From assembly GCA_020249415.1 (NCBI GenBank), contig JADCFR010000445.1, positions 1 through 5,411 of the forward strand: a DNA stretch of 5,411 nucleotides. The letters are read 5' to 3'. Shown piece by piece: positions 1-5,411 of the stretch. The stretch comes from Roseomonas sp. (GTDB lineage: Bacteria > Pseudomonadota > Alphaproteobacteria > Acetobacterales > Acetobacteraceae). A model generated the notes under the pieces. It ran no database searches. It saw nothing but the letters and a program-made list of their open reading frames with translations, and was not told where the DNA came from. A program made the translations under genes and the position numbers. The stretch's first letter is position 1. Every line of letters starts with the position of its first letter.

Positions 1-1140
1 CGCCGCCACCAGGCCGAACTCACTGCCTTCCGGCGCGACCTGCATGCCCATCCGGAACTCGGCATGGCGGAATTCCGCACGGCGGAGAAGGTGGCCACTG
101 CCCTGGAAGCCTTGGGGATTGAAGTCCATCGCGGTGTGGGCGGCACGGGCGTGGTGGGCGTGCTCCGCAATGGTTCCGGCAATCGCGCCATTGGGCTGCG
201 CGCCGATATGGATGCGCTGCCGATGGATGAACTGACGGACCTGCCCTATCGCAGCACGGTGAAAGGGGCGATGCATGCCTGCGGGCATGATGGCCACACC
301 ACCATGCTGCTGGGCGCTGCCAAATACCTGGCGGAGACCCGCAATTTCGATGGCATTGTCCATTTCATCTTCCAGCCGGGGGAAGAAGGCTGCGGCGGCG
401 CGCTCGCCATGCTGGAAGACGGGCTATTTGAGCGTTTCCCCTGCGATGCGATTTACGGCATGCATAACCGCCCCGGCATGCCGCTTGGCCAATATGCCAT
501 CAATAACGGCCCCACCGCGGCCGGTGGCGCGTTTTTCGATATCACCATTACCGGCAAGGGTTCTCACGGCGCGCGGCCGGAAGTTTCGATTGATCCTGTT
601 TTGACTGCCTGCCATATCACGACGGCGCTGCAATCCATCGTCTCCCGCAATCTCTCCCCGCGTGATGCGGCGGTGGTGAGTGTGACCAAGGTGGTCGGCG
701 GCGATGCCTATAACGTCATTCCCGAAACCGCGGTGATTTCCGGCACAGCGCGGTTTTTTGCCCGCGAAGTCAGCGCGCAGATCGAAGAAGGGCTGCAGCG
801 CGTGGCGGCAGGCGTCGCGGCCGGTTTTGGTGCCTCGGCCAGCCTGGATTACCGGCTGATCTTTGCCCCCACCATCAATGATGCCGAACAGACCGAAGCC
901 TTCGCCGCCGCTGCGGCGGATTTGGTGGGCGATGCCAAGGTGGCGCGAGACAAGCCGCCGGGCATGGGGTCCGAGGATTTTTCCTTCATGATGGAACGCG
1001 TCCCCGGGGCTTATATCTATCTCGGCAATGGTGATGGCGCCATGCCGCATAACCCGCGTTATCAATTCAATGATGAGGCCATTCCCTACGGCGCGGCGCT
1101 TTATGCCCGCGTGGTGGAAAAGGGCTTGCCTGGCGCTTAG
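1..1140 (+). CDS. M20D-family amidohydrolase (hippurate hydrolase/N-acyl amino acid amidohydrolase type), 5'-truncated
   Basis: The frame is open from base 1 to the TAG at 1138-1140, giving 379 visible residues. Family members run to about 390, so perhaps 10-20 residues are missing. The visible start FRRDLHAHPELG (residues 10-21) is the conserved N-terminal motif of the family, so the ATG at 64 is internal and not the start. Metal-site motifs are all present: MHACGHDGH with Cys94 and His96, PGEEG with Glu128 (probable general base) and Glu129 (probable ligand), GMHNRP with His155, and MPHNPRYQFND with His350. Roles are assigned by analogy with plant ILL2-type amidohydrolases. GKGSHGARPE (His189) opens the inserted dimerisation domain, and GMGSEDFSFM marks the return to the catalytic domain. 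The protein should be a soluble two-metal enzyme that hydrolyses the amide bond of N-acylated amino acids or related amides. The substrate cannot be read from sequence. The tmRNA promoter candidate begins only 7 bases after the stop. Family call is firm; substrate is unknown. Confidence 0.93.
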   Translation, partial: RRHQAELTAFRRDLHAHPELGMAEFRTAEKVATALEALGIEVHRGVGGTGVVGVLRNGSGNRAIGLRADMDALPMDELTDLPYRSTVKGAMHACGHDGHTTMLLGAAKYLAETRNFDGIVHFIFQPGEEGCGGALAMLEDGLFERFPCDAIYGMHNRPGMPLGQYAINNGPTAAGGAFFDITITGKGSHGARPEVSIDPVLTACHITTALQSIVSRNLSPRDAAVVSVTKVVGGDAYNVIPETAVISGTARFFAREVSAQIEEGLQRVAAGVAAGFGASASLDYRLIFAPTINDAEQTEAFAAAAADLVGDAKVARDKPPGMGSEDFSFMMERVPGAYIYLGNGDGAMPHNPRYQFNDEAIPYGAALYARVVEKGLPGA

Positions 1141-1147
1141 GCCCCCC

Positions 1148-1176
1148 TCGAAATCCCGCGCCACAACGCCTATATC
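1148..1176 (+). promoter_or_regulatory. Candidate sigma-70-type promoter of ssrA
   Basis: TCGAAA (1148-1153) and TATATC (1171-1176) are separated by exactly 17 bases and resemble the -35 and -10 consensus. The predicted start is near 1182-1184, right at the base of the first hairpin of the acceptor RNA. The position, between the amidohydrolase stop and the RNA gene, fits an independent ssrA promoter. The match is by eye only, and neither box is perfect. Confidence 0.45.
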
Positions 1177-1180
1177 TGAT

Positions 1181-1262
1181 GCGTCACTTCGGTGACTATG
1201 GCGATAAACACGGCTCGGAATAAGCGTTGCGGACCCGGGGGCGGTACCCGGCGCCTCCACCA
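1181..1262 (+). ncRNA. ssrA: tmRNA acceptor RNA (tRNA-like 3' half)
   Basis: This is the aminoacylated piece. It opens with a perfect hairpin, GTCAC-TTCG-GTGAC (1183-1196), with a stable UUCG-type loop. It then carries the P2 strand AAGCGTT (1222-1228), a T-arm and the acceptor strand with genomically encoded CCA at 1260-1262. The 7-base T-loop reads GGCGGTA (1240-1246), which lacks the usual TTC start and the A at the fifth position. The 5' boundary rests on the hairpin and promoter candidate and may be off by several bases. Confidence 0.85.
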
Positions 1263-1287
1263 ATCACCCGCCTTATCAGCGGCAGAT
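1263..1287 (+). other. Excised spacer between the tmRNA halves
   Basis: Twenty-five bases separate the acceptor CCA from the first G of the messenger half. In permuted tmRNA this loop is cut out so that the two pieces are held together by base pairing. RNase P would be expected to make the 5' end at 1288, as for tRNAs, and 3' tRNA processing to make the end at 1262. Those enzymes are inferred from established tRNA and tmRNA maturation, not visible here. Confidence 0.8.
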
Positions 1288-1371
1288 GGGGGCGAAACAG
1301 GCTCGACGCGCGTGGTAAAGGGGACGCTTTTGCTCGGCATTGTACCGCCGTTATCGGGCTAAACCTTAAGT

Positions 1372-1413
1372 GCGAACGATAACAGCCGTGAGGCTGCCGC
1401 ACTCGCTGCCTAA
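1372..1413 (+). other. tmRNA tag reading frame (ANDNSREAAALAA, stop TAA)
   Basis: The resume codon is GCG at 1372, followed by 12 further codons and TAA at 1411-1413. With the untemplated alanine from the charged tmRNA, the added tag would be 14 residues, the same length as the Caulobacter tag as I recall it (AANDNFAEEFAVAA). The ANDN start is shared, and the LAA end is the classic ClpX recognition signal. TAAGT just before the resume codon resembles the TAGTC found there in E. coli, where this element sets the reading frame. There is no initiation codon or ribosome binding site, as expected for tmRNA. Confidence 0.93.
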
Positions 1414-1429
1414 CAGGTAAGCGCGGCTC

Positions 1430-1468
1430 GGGGGGCGCCGGGCAACAGAAGCCCCCCACTCTTTCCTT
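1430..1468 (+). terminator. Probable intrinsic terminator of ssrA
   Basis: GGGGGGC (1430-1436) pairs perfectly with GCCCCCC (1451-1457) across a 14-base loop and is followed by ACTCTTTCCTT. The tail is only moderately T-rich, so termination may be partial, which would allow read-through into sspB. The stem begins two bases after the P5-like helix of the messenger RNA, so it could alternatively be part of a 3' precursor removed in maturation. Confidence 0.55.
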
Positions 1469-1499
1469 TGTGCGCCAAGGGAGATAGAGACACCCCGCC

Positions 1500-2018
1500 A
1501 TGAGCGAGAAATCCCCCCCGCCCGAAAGCCTGCTTCCCTATGAAGCCTGGTCCGAAGAAGCCATGCGTGAAGTCGCCTGGCGGGCCTTGGAACATGCCGC
1601 AAAGCACGGCCTGCCGGGGGAGCATCATTTCTACCTGAGCTATCGCACAGATCATCCGGGCGTTGCCATTCCAGGGCACCTCAAGGCGAAATACCCCCAG
1701 GAAATTACCATCGTCCTGCAACACCAATTCGAAGGGCTTTTTGTGGACCGCGAGGCGGCGCGCTTCGGCGTGACGCTGCGCTTCGGTGGAGTGCCGGCGA
1801 AGCTGGTGATCCCCTTTGGCGCGCTGACAATGTTCCATGACCCGCATGTGCGCTTTGGGCTCCGCTTCACGCCAAGCGGGTTGGAAGACGCAAAAGCCGG
1901 CCCGCCCGCTGCCCCCGAGCCGCCCGCCGCGCCACCCAGCCCCGCGCCAGCGCCGCCGGGCGAAGTGGTCAGCCTGGACGCCTTCCGCCGCCGTCCAAAT
2001 AATAAGGACGGCGGTTAA
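1500..2018 (+). CDS. sspB: SspB, ClpXP adaptor for ssrA-tagged proteins (alphaproteobacterial type)
   Basis: The 172-residue cytosolic protein tethers tmRNA-tagged polypeptides to the ClpX unfoldase for degradation by ClpP. The folded tag-binding domain spans about residues 12-127, with family signatures GLPGEHHFYLSY (37-48), ITIVLQHQF (69-77), LVIPFGALTMFHDP (102-115) and VRFGLRF (117-123). A flexible Pro/Ala-rich linker (about 129-155) leads to VVSLDAFRRR (156-165), the tail expected to dock on the ClpX N-domain. This domain-linker-tail layout is that of known SspB adaptors. ATG 1500 is preferred because the conserved region begins by residue 12; ATG 1563 would remove a conserved helix. The ribosome binding site is poor: AGGGAG (1478-1483) lies 16 bases upstream, and a weaker AGAGA is nearer. 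It follows ssrA by about 40 bases after a hairpin, so expression could be by read-through. No separate promoter was evident. The stop overlaps that of the convergent macroglobulin gene. Confidence 0.93.
   Translation: MSEKSPPPESLLPYEAWSEEAMREVAWRALEHAAKHGLPGEHHFYLSYRTDHPGVAIPGHLKAKYPQEITIVLQHQFEGLFVDREAARFGVTLRFGGVPAKLVIPFGALTMFHDPHVRFGLRFTPSGLEDAKAGPPAAPEPPAAPPSPAPAPPGEVVSLDAFRRRPNNKDGG
1988..2014. terminator. Perfect inverted repeat at convergent gene ends, possible bidirectional transcription end signal
   Basis: CCGCCGTCC (1988-1996) and GGACGGCGG (2006-2014) form a perfect 9-bp stem around the A/T-only loop AAATAATAA. It lies inside the last codons of sspB (Arg-Arg-Pro-Asn-Asn-Lys-Asp-Gly-Gly) and directly beyond the stop codon of the minus-strand gene. 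Neither side has a T-run after the stem, so a classic intrinsic terminator is not shown. It may stabilise both messenger 3' ends or end transcription with help from Rho. Confidence 0.4.
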
Positions 2019-5000
2019 GGCTGGATCGCGATCCGCCCGGTATTCTGTCGTGCAAAAAAGGCAGGGCGATACATATCCCGCGCCTCAGCGCCCGGCAGTT
2101 CAAAACGCCCGGCCGTGACAGCGCGGAGCCGCACCGCAATGCGCGCGACGCGGTTTTCACCTTCCAGCGTCACCGCGGCGGCGAAGCGGTCATCCAAGGC
2201 CGGCTGGCTATCAATGGCCGTCAGCGCACCAAGCCAGGGCAGGCCCGAAACCTCACCCGCGCCGAAGCGGCCGGTGATTTCCCAACCCGCCGGCAGGCCC
2301 TGTTGCAGCAGCAATTGATGCCGATCATCGGCATCGGCGCGCACCTCCAGGATCAGCACAAAACCATCGCCGGCGCGGAGCGTATCAAGGTTCAGCGCGC
2401 TGCCATCCAGCCCATGAAAATGTCGCCGGATGGTCAGGCCCTGGCGCGCGGCGGGTTGTGCCTCTCGCGGGATGCCCTTGGTCGCCACCATTTGCCAAAC
2501 CGTGGTGGCGCCACGGTTATGCAAACGCGCTGTGCCGGCAAGCGGCGCTACAATCACCGGTGCAGCGGGCAGCGCCACGCCATCCAGGCTGGCTTCGATC
2601 GGGCGCATGCCCTGGCCGAGCCGTGCAGCGGCGAGCACCGCCCAGGCCTGTTCCTGCGTGCTGGTATTCTCCGGCGTGAAATTCTGCCCCGGCAATGCCC
2701 CTATCAGCGCCGCCAGCCGATCCGCGAGTAATCCACTTTCCTTGAGCAGGCTTGCCACCGCCAAAGCATCGCGCTGCGCCGTACCGTAATCAAAATGCCA
2801 CCAACGGCGACCGAGGTTTGAAAGCGCCGCGTTGAAAGCCTGTTCTGCCCGCGCCCGATCCCCGCCGCGCGCAAATACCGCGCCCAATTGCGCGAGCGAC
2901 AGCGGCGTTGGCATATCGCCCGCATTTTCCATGAGCCGCCGTGCAGCGCCCAAACGAACGCGCCCCGCCATGGCCAAGGCATGCAACCTGTAGGCTTGCG
3001 CGGCGCGTTCTTCCGGTGTCGCTTCCCCCGTATCGCCCACCGCATCATCCAAAAAGCGCAGCGCATCATTCAACGCGGCTTCCGGCAGTGTGGCGCCGGC
3101 AGCCCGCGCGCGCAGCAGCGCCTCCACAGCGAAAGGCGTCAGCCATAACTCCGCTTCCGCATTCGCAGACCAAAGGCCGAAGGCACCATCAAAACGCTGC
3201 CGATCCAGAATGGCTTGCACCGCTGCTTGCAGCCGGGCCGCGTGATCGCCGCCGGACGGCGTGAACAGCCCTGCACTCAAGGCAATGGCGCGCGCGGCAC
3301 TTTGTTCCAGACATGCCAATGGAAAGGCTTCCACCGCACGCAAGGCCGCCGCTGCGTCATAGCGCACCACAGCACCAAGGCTGAGTTCCGCCTGTGGCGA
3401 GCCGGCAACGAAACGATCAAAGGCGGGCACCACTTCCCTTTCCACGCCACCTGGCAATTCTGCCGATTGCACATCGGTCAGCAATGGCCGCGCCGGGCGA
3501 ATGGTGATGCGGCTTTCGCGCGTCACACTGAACCCTTCTGGCCCGCTCAGCCGCAGGCGCAAGACGCCCTCCCCACCCGCCAGCGCGCGCAGGCCCGTGG
3601 CCGGTGCAGCGCGTTCACCCGTGGCAAGCTGCGCTGTCAGGCGCGCTGGTCCTTCAATCGTAATCGCGCCTTCGGTGCTGAGTTCGGCAATGATCTCACC
3701 CGATGGCAATTCAAGATTATGCAGCAGCACTGGCAGGCGCGCGGTATCGCCTGGGGCAAGGAAGCGCGGCAAGGCGGCCTCGCCCACTGCCTGATCGCGC
3801 ACGGTCATGGCGCGGCTCGCGGCACCAATGCGCGTGCCTTCCCAGGCCACCGCCATCAGGCGCAATTCACCCGCAAAATCCGGAATATCCAACGCAATCA
3901 CCGCCGTGCCATCCGCACCCACGCGCACCGGACCGGAGAATAGCGAGACCAATCTTTGCGGTGGTTGAATGCCCATCCCCGCCAGGCCACCATCACCGCC
4001 TTGCCGCAGCAAGGCAAGCGCGCCTTCTGCCGGCGCCAATAACCGCCCGTAATCATCACGGATATCCACACCAAGCGCGCGCTTGCCCAAGAAATGCGTC
4101 ACCGGATCGGGCGAGGCAAAGCCAGTCAGGCGCAAAATCCCCTCATCCACCGCGGCCAGCGTCACCATCGCCTCACTACGCGCATCGGCGATGCGGATCG
4201 GGATTTCCACGCGCTGGCGCGGGCGGATGCGTTCGGGCGCGGAGATGGCCACTTCAAGCCGACGCGGCGCGGGATCAAGCCCGATCCAAGCCAAGCCAAG
4301 CGCACGGCCGGGGCGACCTTCACGCGCCTCACCAGGGCGATAGGCGGTGATGGTGATATAGGCGCCCGCCCCCCAGGCCGCATCCACTGGCACTTCAATA
4401 TCCGTGCCTGCTTCACTCAGTGTGATTTCACGCAGCGACACCAACCGATCCGTGAGTACCGCAACGGTTGCCGGCCCCGCGAAGGGCGGCGTGATGCGCA
4501 GTCGCGCCACTTCGCCGGGCGCGAAATTGCGCCGTTCAGCCGCCACATCAATCCGGTCCGGAATTTCCGCGCTTTCAACGCCCGCCCAGCCGGCGCGAAA
4601 GCGATAGGATGCCATGCCAAGCCCATCCGCATCGGCGATTTCCAGCCGGTAACGGCCAAAGGGCAGGCTGCGCGCAAAACGCGTGGGCGCGGCGGAGTTG
4701 ATGGTGATCTCCGCCGCATCTACCGGTTCATCGCGCCAAACTGTTTCAAACCGCGCAATGGAATCGCGCATCACCAGCCGCCAATCCGGCCTTTCGCGCA
4801 GCAGACGAAGCCTGAGCCTTGCCGGCGCGGCGCTGCCATCGGGGGCGACGGCGGCGATATCAAAGGCTGCTTCCGCGCCGGCATCTATCGCATCGCCTTG
4901 AAAAGCCGGACGCAGCACTGGGAACAGGCCGGCAGCGCGCACCGGCACGGCAATGCGTGCGCGGCTTTCGCGCCCGCCGGGCTCCGCTATCGCCAAGGTG

Positions 5001-5411
5001 ACATTGGCCTTGATGGGCAGCGTTGTATCCGGCGCACGCGGTAGCGAAAGTGCCACAACACCACGCCCTTCGCGATCAAGTGGCGCGATTTCCTGGGTGA
5101 TCAGATCAGGCGCGAAGCTTTCATCTTGCAGCCCAAAGCGCCAGCCACGCCAGGCTTCAAAAGGCTCAGGGTCCGGCAGCAGGCGAATCTCGGCATTGCC
5201 CGCAAGCCCCGCGCCCGGCGCGCCATACAGAAAGCGCGCGCTGATCGGCAGATTGAGCGCGGTGGCGCCAGGCACCAATGGCCCTGGCGCCGGCCCGGCA
5301 GTCACTTCCAAGCCTTCCGGCACAAAGGCATCCACGCGGAATTGCGCGCGGCCAATCGGCGGCAAGGCTGGGTCGGCCAGCGCTTCAATGCTCCATTGGC
5401 CATAGACAGCA
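2015..5411 (-). CDS. Bacterial alpha-2-macroglobulin (YfhM-like, thioester-containing), C-terminal 1131 residues
   Basis: The frame is open from the right edge (first full codon 5410-5408) to the TAA at 2017-2015. The visible start AVYGQWSIEA is mid-protein; full bacterial homologues run to roughly 1500-1900 residues, so the signal peptide and first domains are missing. The TTG at 5365-5363 is internal. Visible order: macroglobulin-like beta domains (ARFLYGAPGAGL near residue 58), the pre-bait domain with VTLAAVDEGIL (about 419-429), GKRALGVDIRDDYGRL and a Gly-rich bait-like stretch, the core A2M domain (RLVSLFSGPV near 485 to MTVRDQAVGEAALPRF near 550), and a helical thioester domain with CLEQ (codons 3313-3302, Cys700) and FDGAFGLW. 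A C-terminal receptor-binding-like domain ends DMYRPAFFARQNTGRIAI. Known relatives are periplasmic inner-membrane lipoproteins that trap proteases through the reactive thioester. Location is inferred because the N-terminus is out of view. No pbpC, the usual partner gene, lies downstream. Confidence 0.94.
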   Translation of the reverse strand, partial: AVYGQWSIEALADPALPPIGRAQFRVDAFVPEGLEVTAGPAPGPLVPGATALNLPISARFLYGAPGAGLAGNAEIRLLPDPEPFEAWRGWRFGLQDESFAPDLITQEIAPLDREGRGVVALSLPRAPDTTLPIKANVTLAIAEPGGRESRARIAVPVRAAGLFPVLRPAFQGDAIDAGAEAAFDIAAVAPDGSAAPARLRLRLLRERPDWRLVMRDSIARFETVWRDEPVDAAEITINSAAPTRFARSLPFGRYRLEIADADGLGMASYRFRAGWAGVESAEIPDRIDVAAERRNFAPGEVARLRITPPFAGPATVAVLTDRLVSLREITLSEAGTDIEVPVDAAWGAGAYITITAYRPGEAREGRPGRALGLAWIGLDPAPRRLEVAISAPERIRPRQRVEIPIRIADARSEAMVTLAAVDEGILRLTGFASPDPVTHFLGKRALGVDIRDDYGRLLAPAEGALALLRQGGDGGLAGMGIQPPQRLVSLFSGPVRVGADGTAVIALDIPDFAGELRLMAVAWEGTRIGAASRAMTVRDQAVGEAALPRFLAPGDTARLPVLLHNLELPSGEIIAELSTEGAITIEGPARLTAQLATGERAAPATGLRALAGGEGVLRLRLSGPEGFSVTRESRITIRPARPLLTDVQSAELPGGVEREVVPAFDRFVAGSPQAELSLGAVVRYDAAAALRAVEAFPLACLEQSAARAIALSAGLFTPSGGDHAARLQAAVQAILDRQRFDGAFGLWSANAEAELWLTPFAVEALLRARAAGATLPEAALNDALRFLDDAVGDTGEATPEERAAQAYRLHALAMAGRVRLGAARRLMENAGDMPTPLSLAQLGAVFARGGDRARAEQAFNAALSNLGRRWWHFDYGTAQRDALAVASLLKESGLLADRLAALIGALPGQNFTPENTSTQEQAWAVLAAARLGQGMRPIEASLDGVALPAAPVIVAPLAGTARLHNRGATTVWQMVATKGIPREAQPAARQGLTIRRHFHGLDGSALNLDTLRAGDGFVLILEVRADADDRHQLLLQQGLPAGWEITGRFGAGEVSGLPWLGALTAIDSQPALDDRFAAAVTLEGENRVARIAVRLRAVTAGRFELPGAEARDMYRPAFFARQNTGRIAIQP

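Larger units (their letters stand above)
1181..1457 (+). ncRNA. ssrA: tmRNA, circularly permuted two-piece alphaproteobacterial type
   Basis: tmRNA rescues stalled ribosomes by acting first as an alanine tRNA and then as a short message encoding a degradation tag. Halves occur in permuted order: the acceptor half ends CGCCTCC-A-CCA (1252-1262) and the messenger half begins GGGGGCG (1288-1294), followed by the hallmark GGCTCGACG (1300-1308). These two strands form a 7-bp acceptor stem with G·U at the third pair (G1290·U1256), the alanine identity element. A T-arm has stem 1235-1239/1247-1251. Helix P2 can join the halves through 1323-1329 and 1222-1228 (GACGCTT with AAGCGTT, one G·U). The tag frame follows at 1372-1413, and a P5-like helix forms between 1384-1390 and 1422-1428. 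Permutation of ssrA is known in alphaproteobacteria. The 5' end is inferred from the promoter candidate, and the mature 3' end is probably near 1428-1436. Exact termini are uncertain; the identity is not. Confidence 0.95.

Noticed and set aside
64..235. ATG at 64 (and a second-frame ATG at 44) as the start of the first gene
   Set aside because: The conserved amidohydrolase N-terminus RRDLHAHPELG is encoded upstream, in frame from base 1, so the gene enters from outside the window; the frame at 44 has no family resemblance.
1235..1262. A separate ordinary tRNA gene
   Set aside because: Only a T-arm and acceptor strand are present; there is no D-arm or anticodon arm upstream, and the partner acceptor strand lies downstream at 1288, which is the permuted tmRNA arrangement.
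424..1263. 279-residue minus-strand open frame
   Set aside because: It lies antisense to the amidohydrolase and runs into the tmRNA acceptor half; its composition is typical of a GC-rich shadow frame and no domain is recognisable.
1563..1565. Downstream ATG as the sspB start
   Set aside because: It would delete the conserved N-terminal helix (LLPYEAWSEEAM) typical of this SspB group and has no better ribosome binding site.
1196..1847. Minus-strand frames across ssrA and the start of sspB
   Set aside because: The DNA is explained by tmRNA structure and by SspB on the plus strand; the frames carry no recognisable motifs.
3215..5044. Long plus-strand frames (242 and 316 residues) opposite the macroglobulin gene
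   Set aside because: They are rich in Arg, His and Gln, lack domains, and are the usual antisense by-product of a well-coded GC-rich gene.
5363..5365. TTG as the start codon of the macroglobulin gene
   Set aside because: The frame continues upstream to the window edge with family-like sequence (WSIEALADPALPPIGR), so the codon is internal.
1..5411. CRISPR array, insertion sequence, prophage or defence island
   Set aside because: I saw no spaced direct repeats, terminal inverted repeats with transposase, integrase or att-like duplications, and the genes look like ordinary chromosomal ones.

Overview
The window looks chromosomal, GC-rich and alphaproteobacterial. The main evidence is a circularly permuted, two-piece tmRNA gene followed directly by an alphaproteobacterial-type SspB adaptor gene ending in a VVSLDAFRRR tail. 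A Rhodospirillales/Acetobacteraceae-like member is a guess from the general feel of the proteins. I see no insertion sequence, CRISPR array, phage gene or sign of recent transfer; the region reads as core housekeeping sequence.

Layout. (1) Bases 1-1140, plus strand: a nearly complete M20D metallopeptidase-family amidohydrolase (hippurate hydrolase/N-acyl amino acid amidohydrolase type) that lacks only its extreme N-terminus. (2) Bases about 1148-1457, plus strand: a promoter candidate, then ssrA. The tRNA-like acceptor half comes first and ends in CCA at 1262. A 25-base excised spacer follows, then the messenger half from 1288, which carries the tag frame ANDNSREAAALAA. A GC hairpin closes the unit. 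The six-frame ORFs over this stretch are meaningless because it is an RNA gene. (3) Bases 1500-2018, plus strand: sspB, the ClpXP delivery adaptor for ssrA-tagged proteins. (4) Bases 2015-5411, minus strand: the C-terminal 1131 residues of a bacterial alpha-2-macroglobulin with an intact CLEQ thioester motif; the N-terminus lies beyond the right edge.

How they work together. tmRNA rescues stalled ribosomes and adds the tag to the unfinished protein. SspB binds the tag and hands the protein to ClpXP. RNA and adaptor are therefore two successive steps of one quality-control pathway encoded side by side. The amidohydrolase and the macroglobulin have no evident link to it. sspB and the macroglobulin gene converge and share a four-base TTAA that supplies both stop codons, with a perfect 9-bp inverted repeat immediately next to it.

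I found no wholly new system. The points most worth a second look are the ssrA-sspB pairing, the tag sequence, the non-canonical T-loop of the acceptor RNA and the compact convergent gene end.
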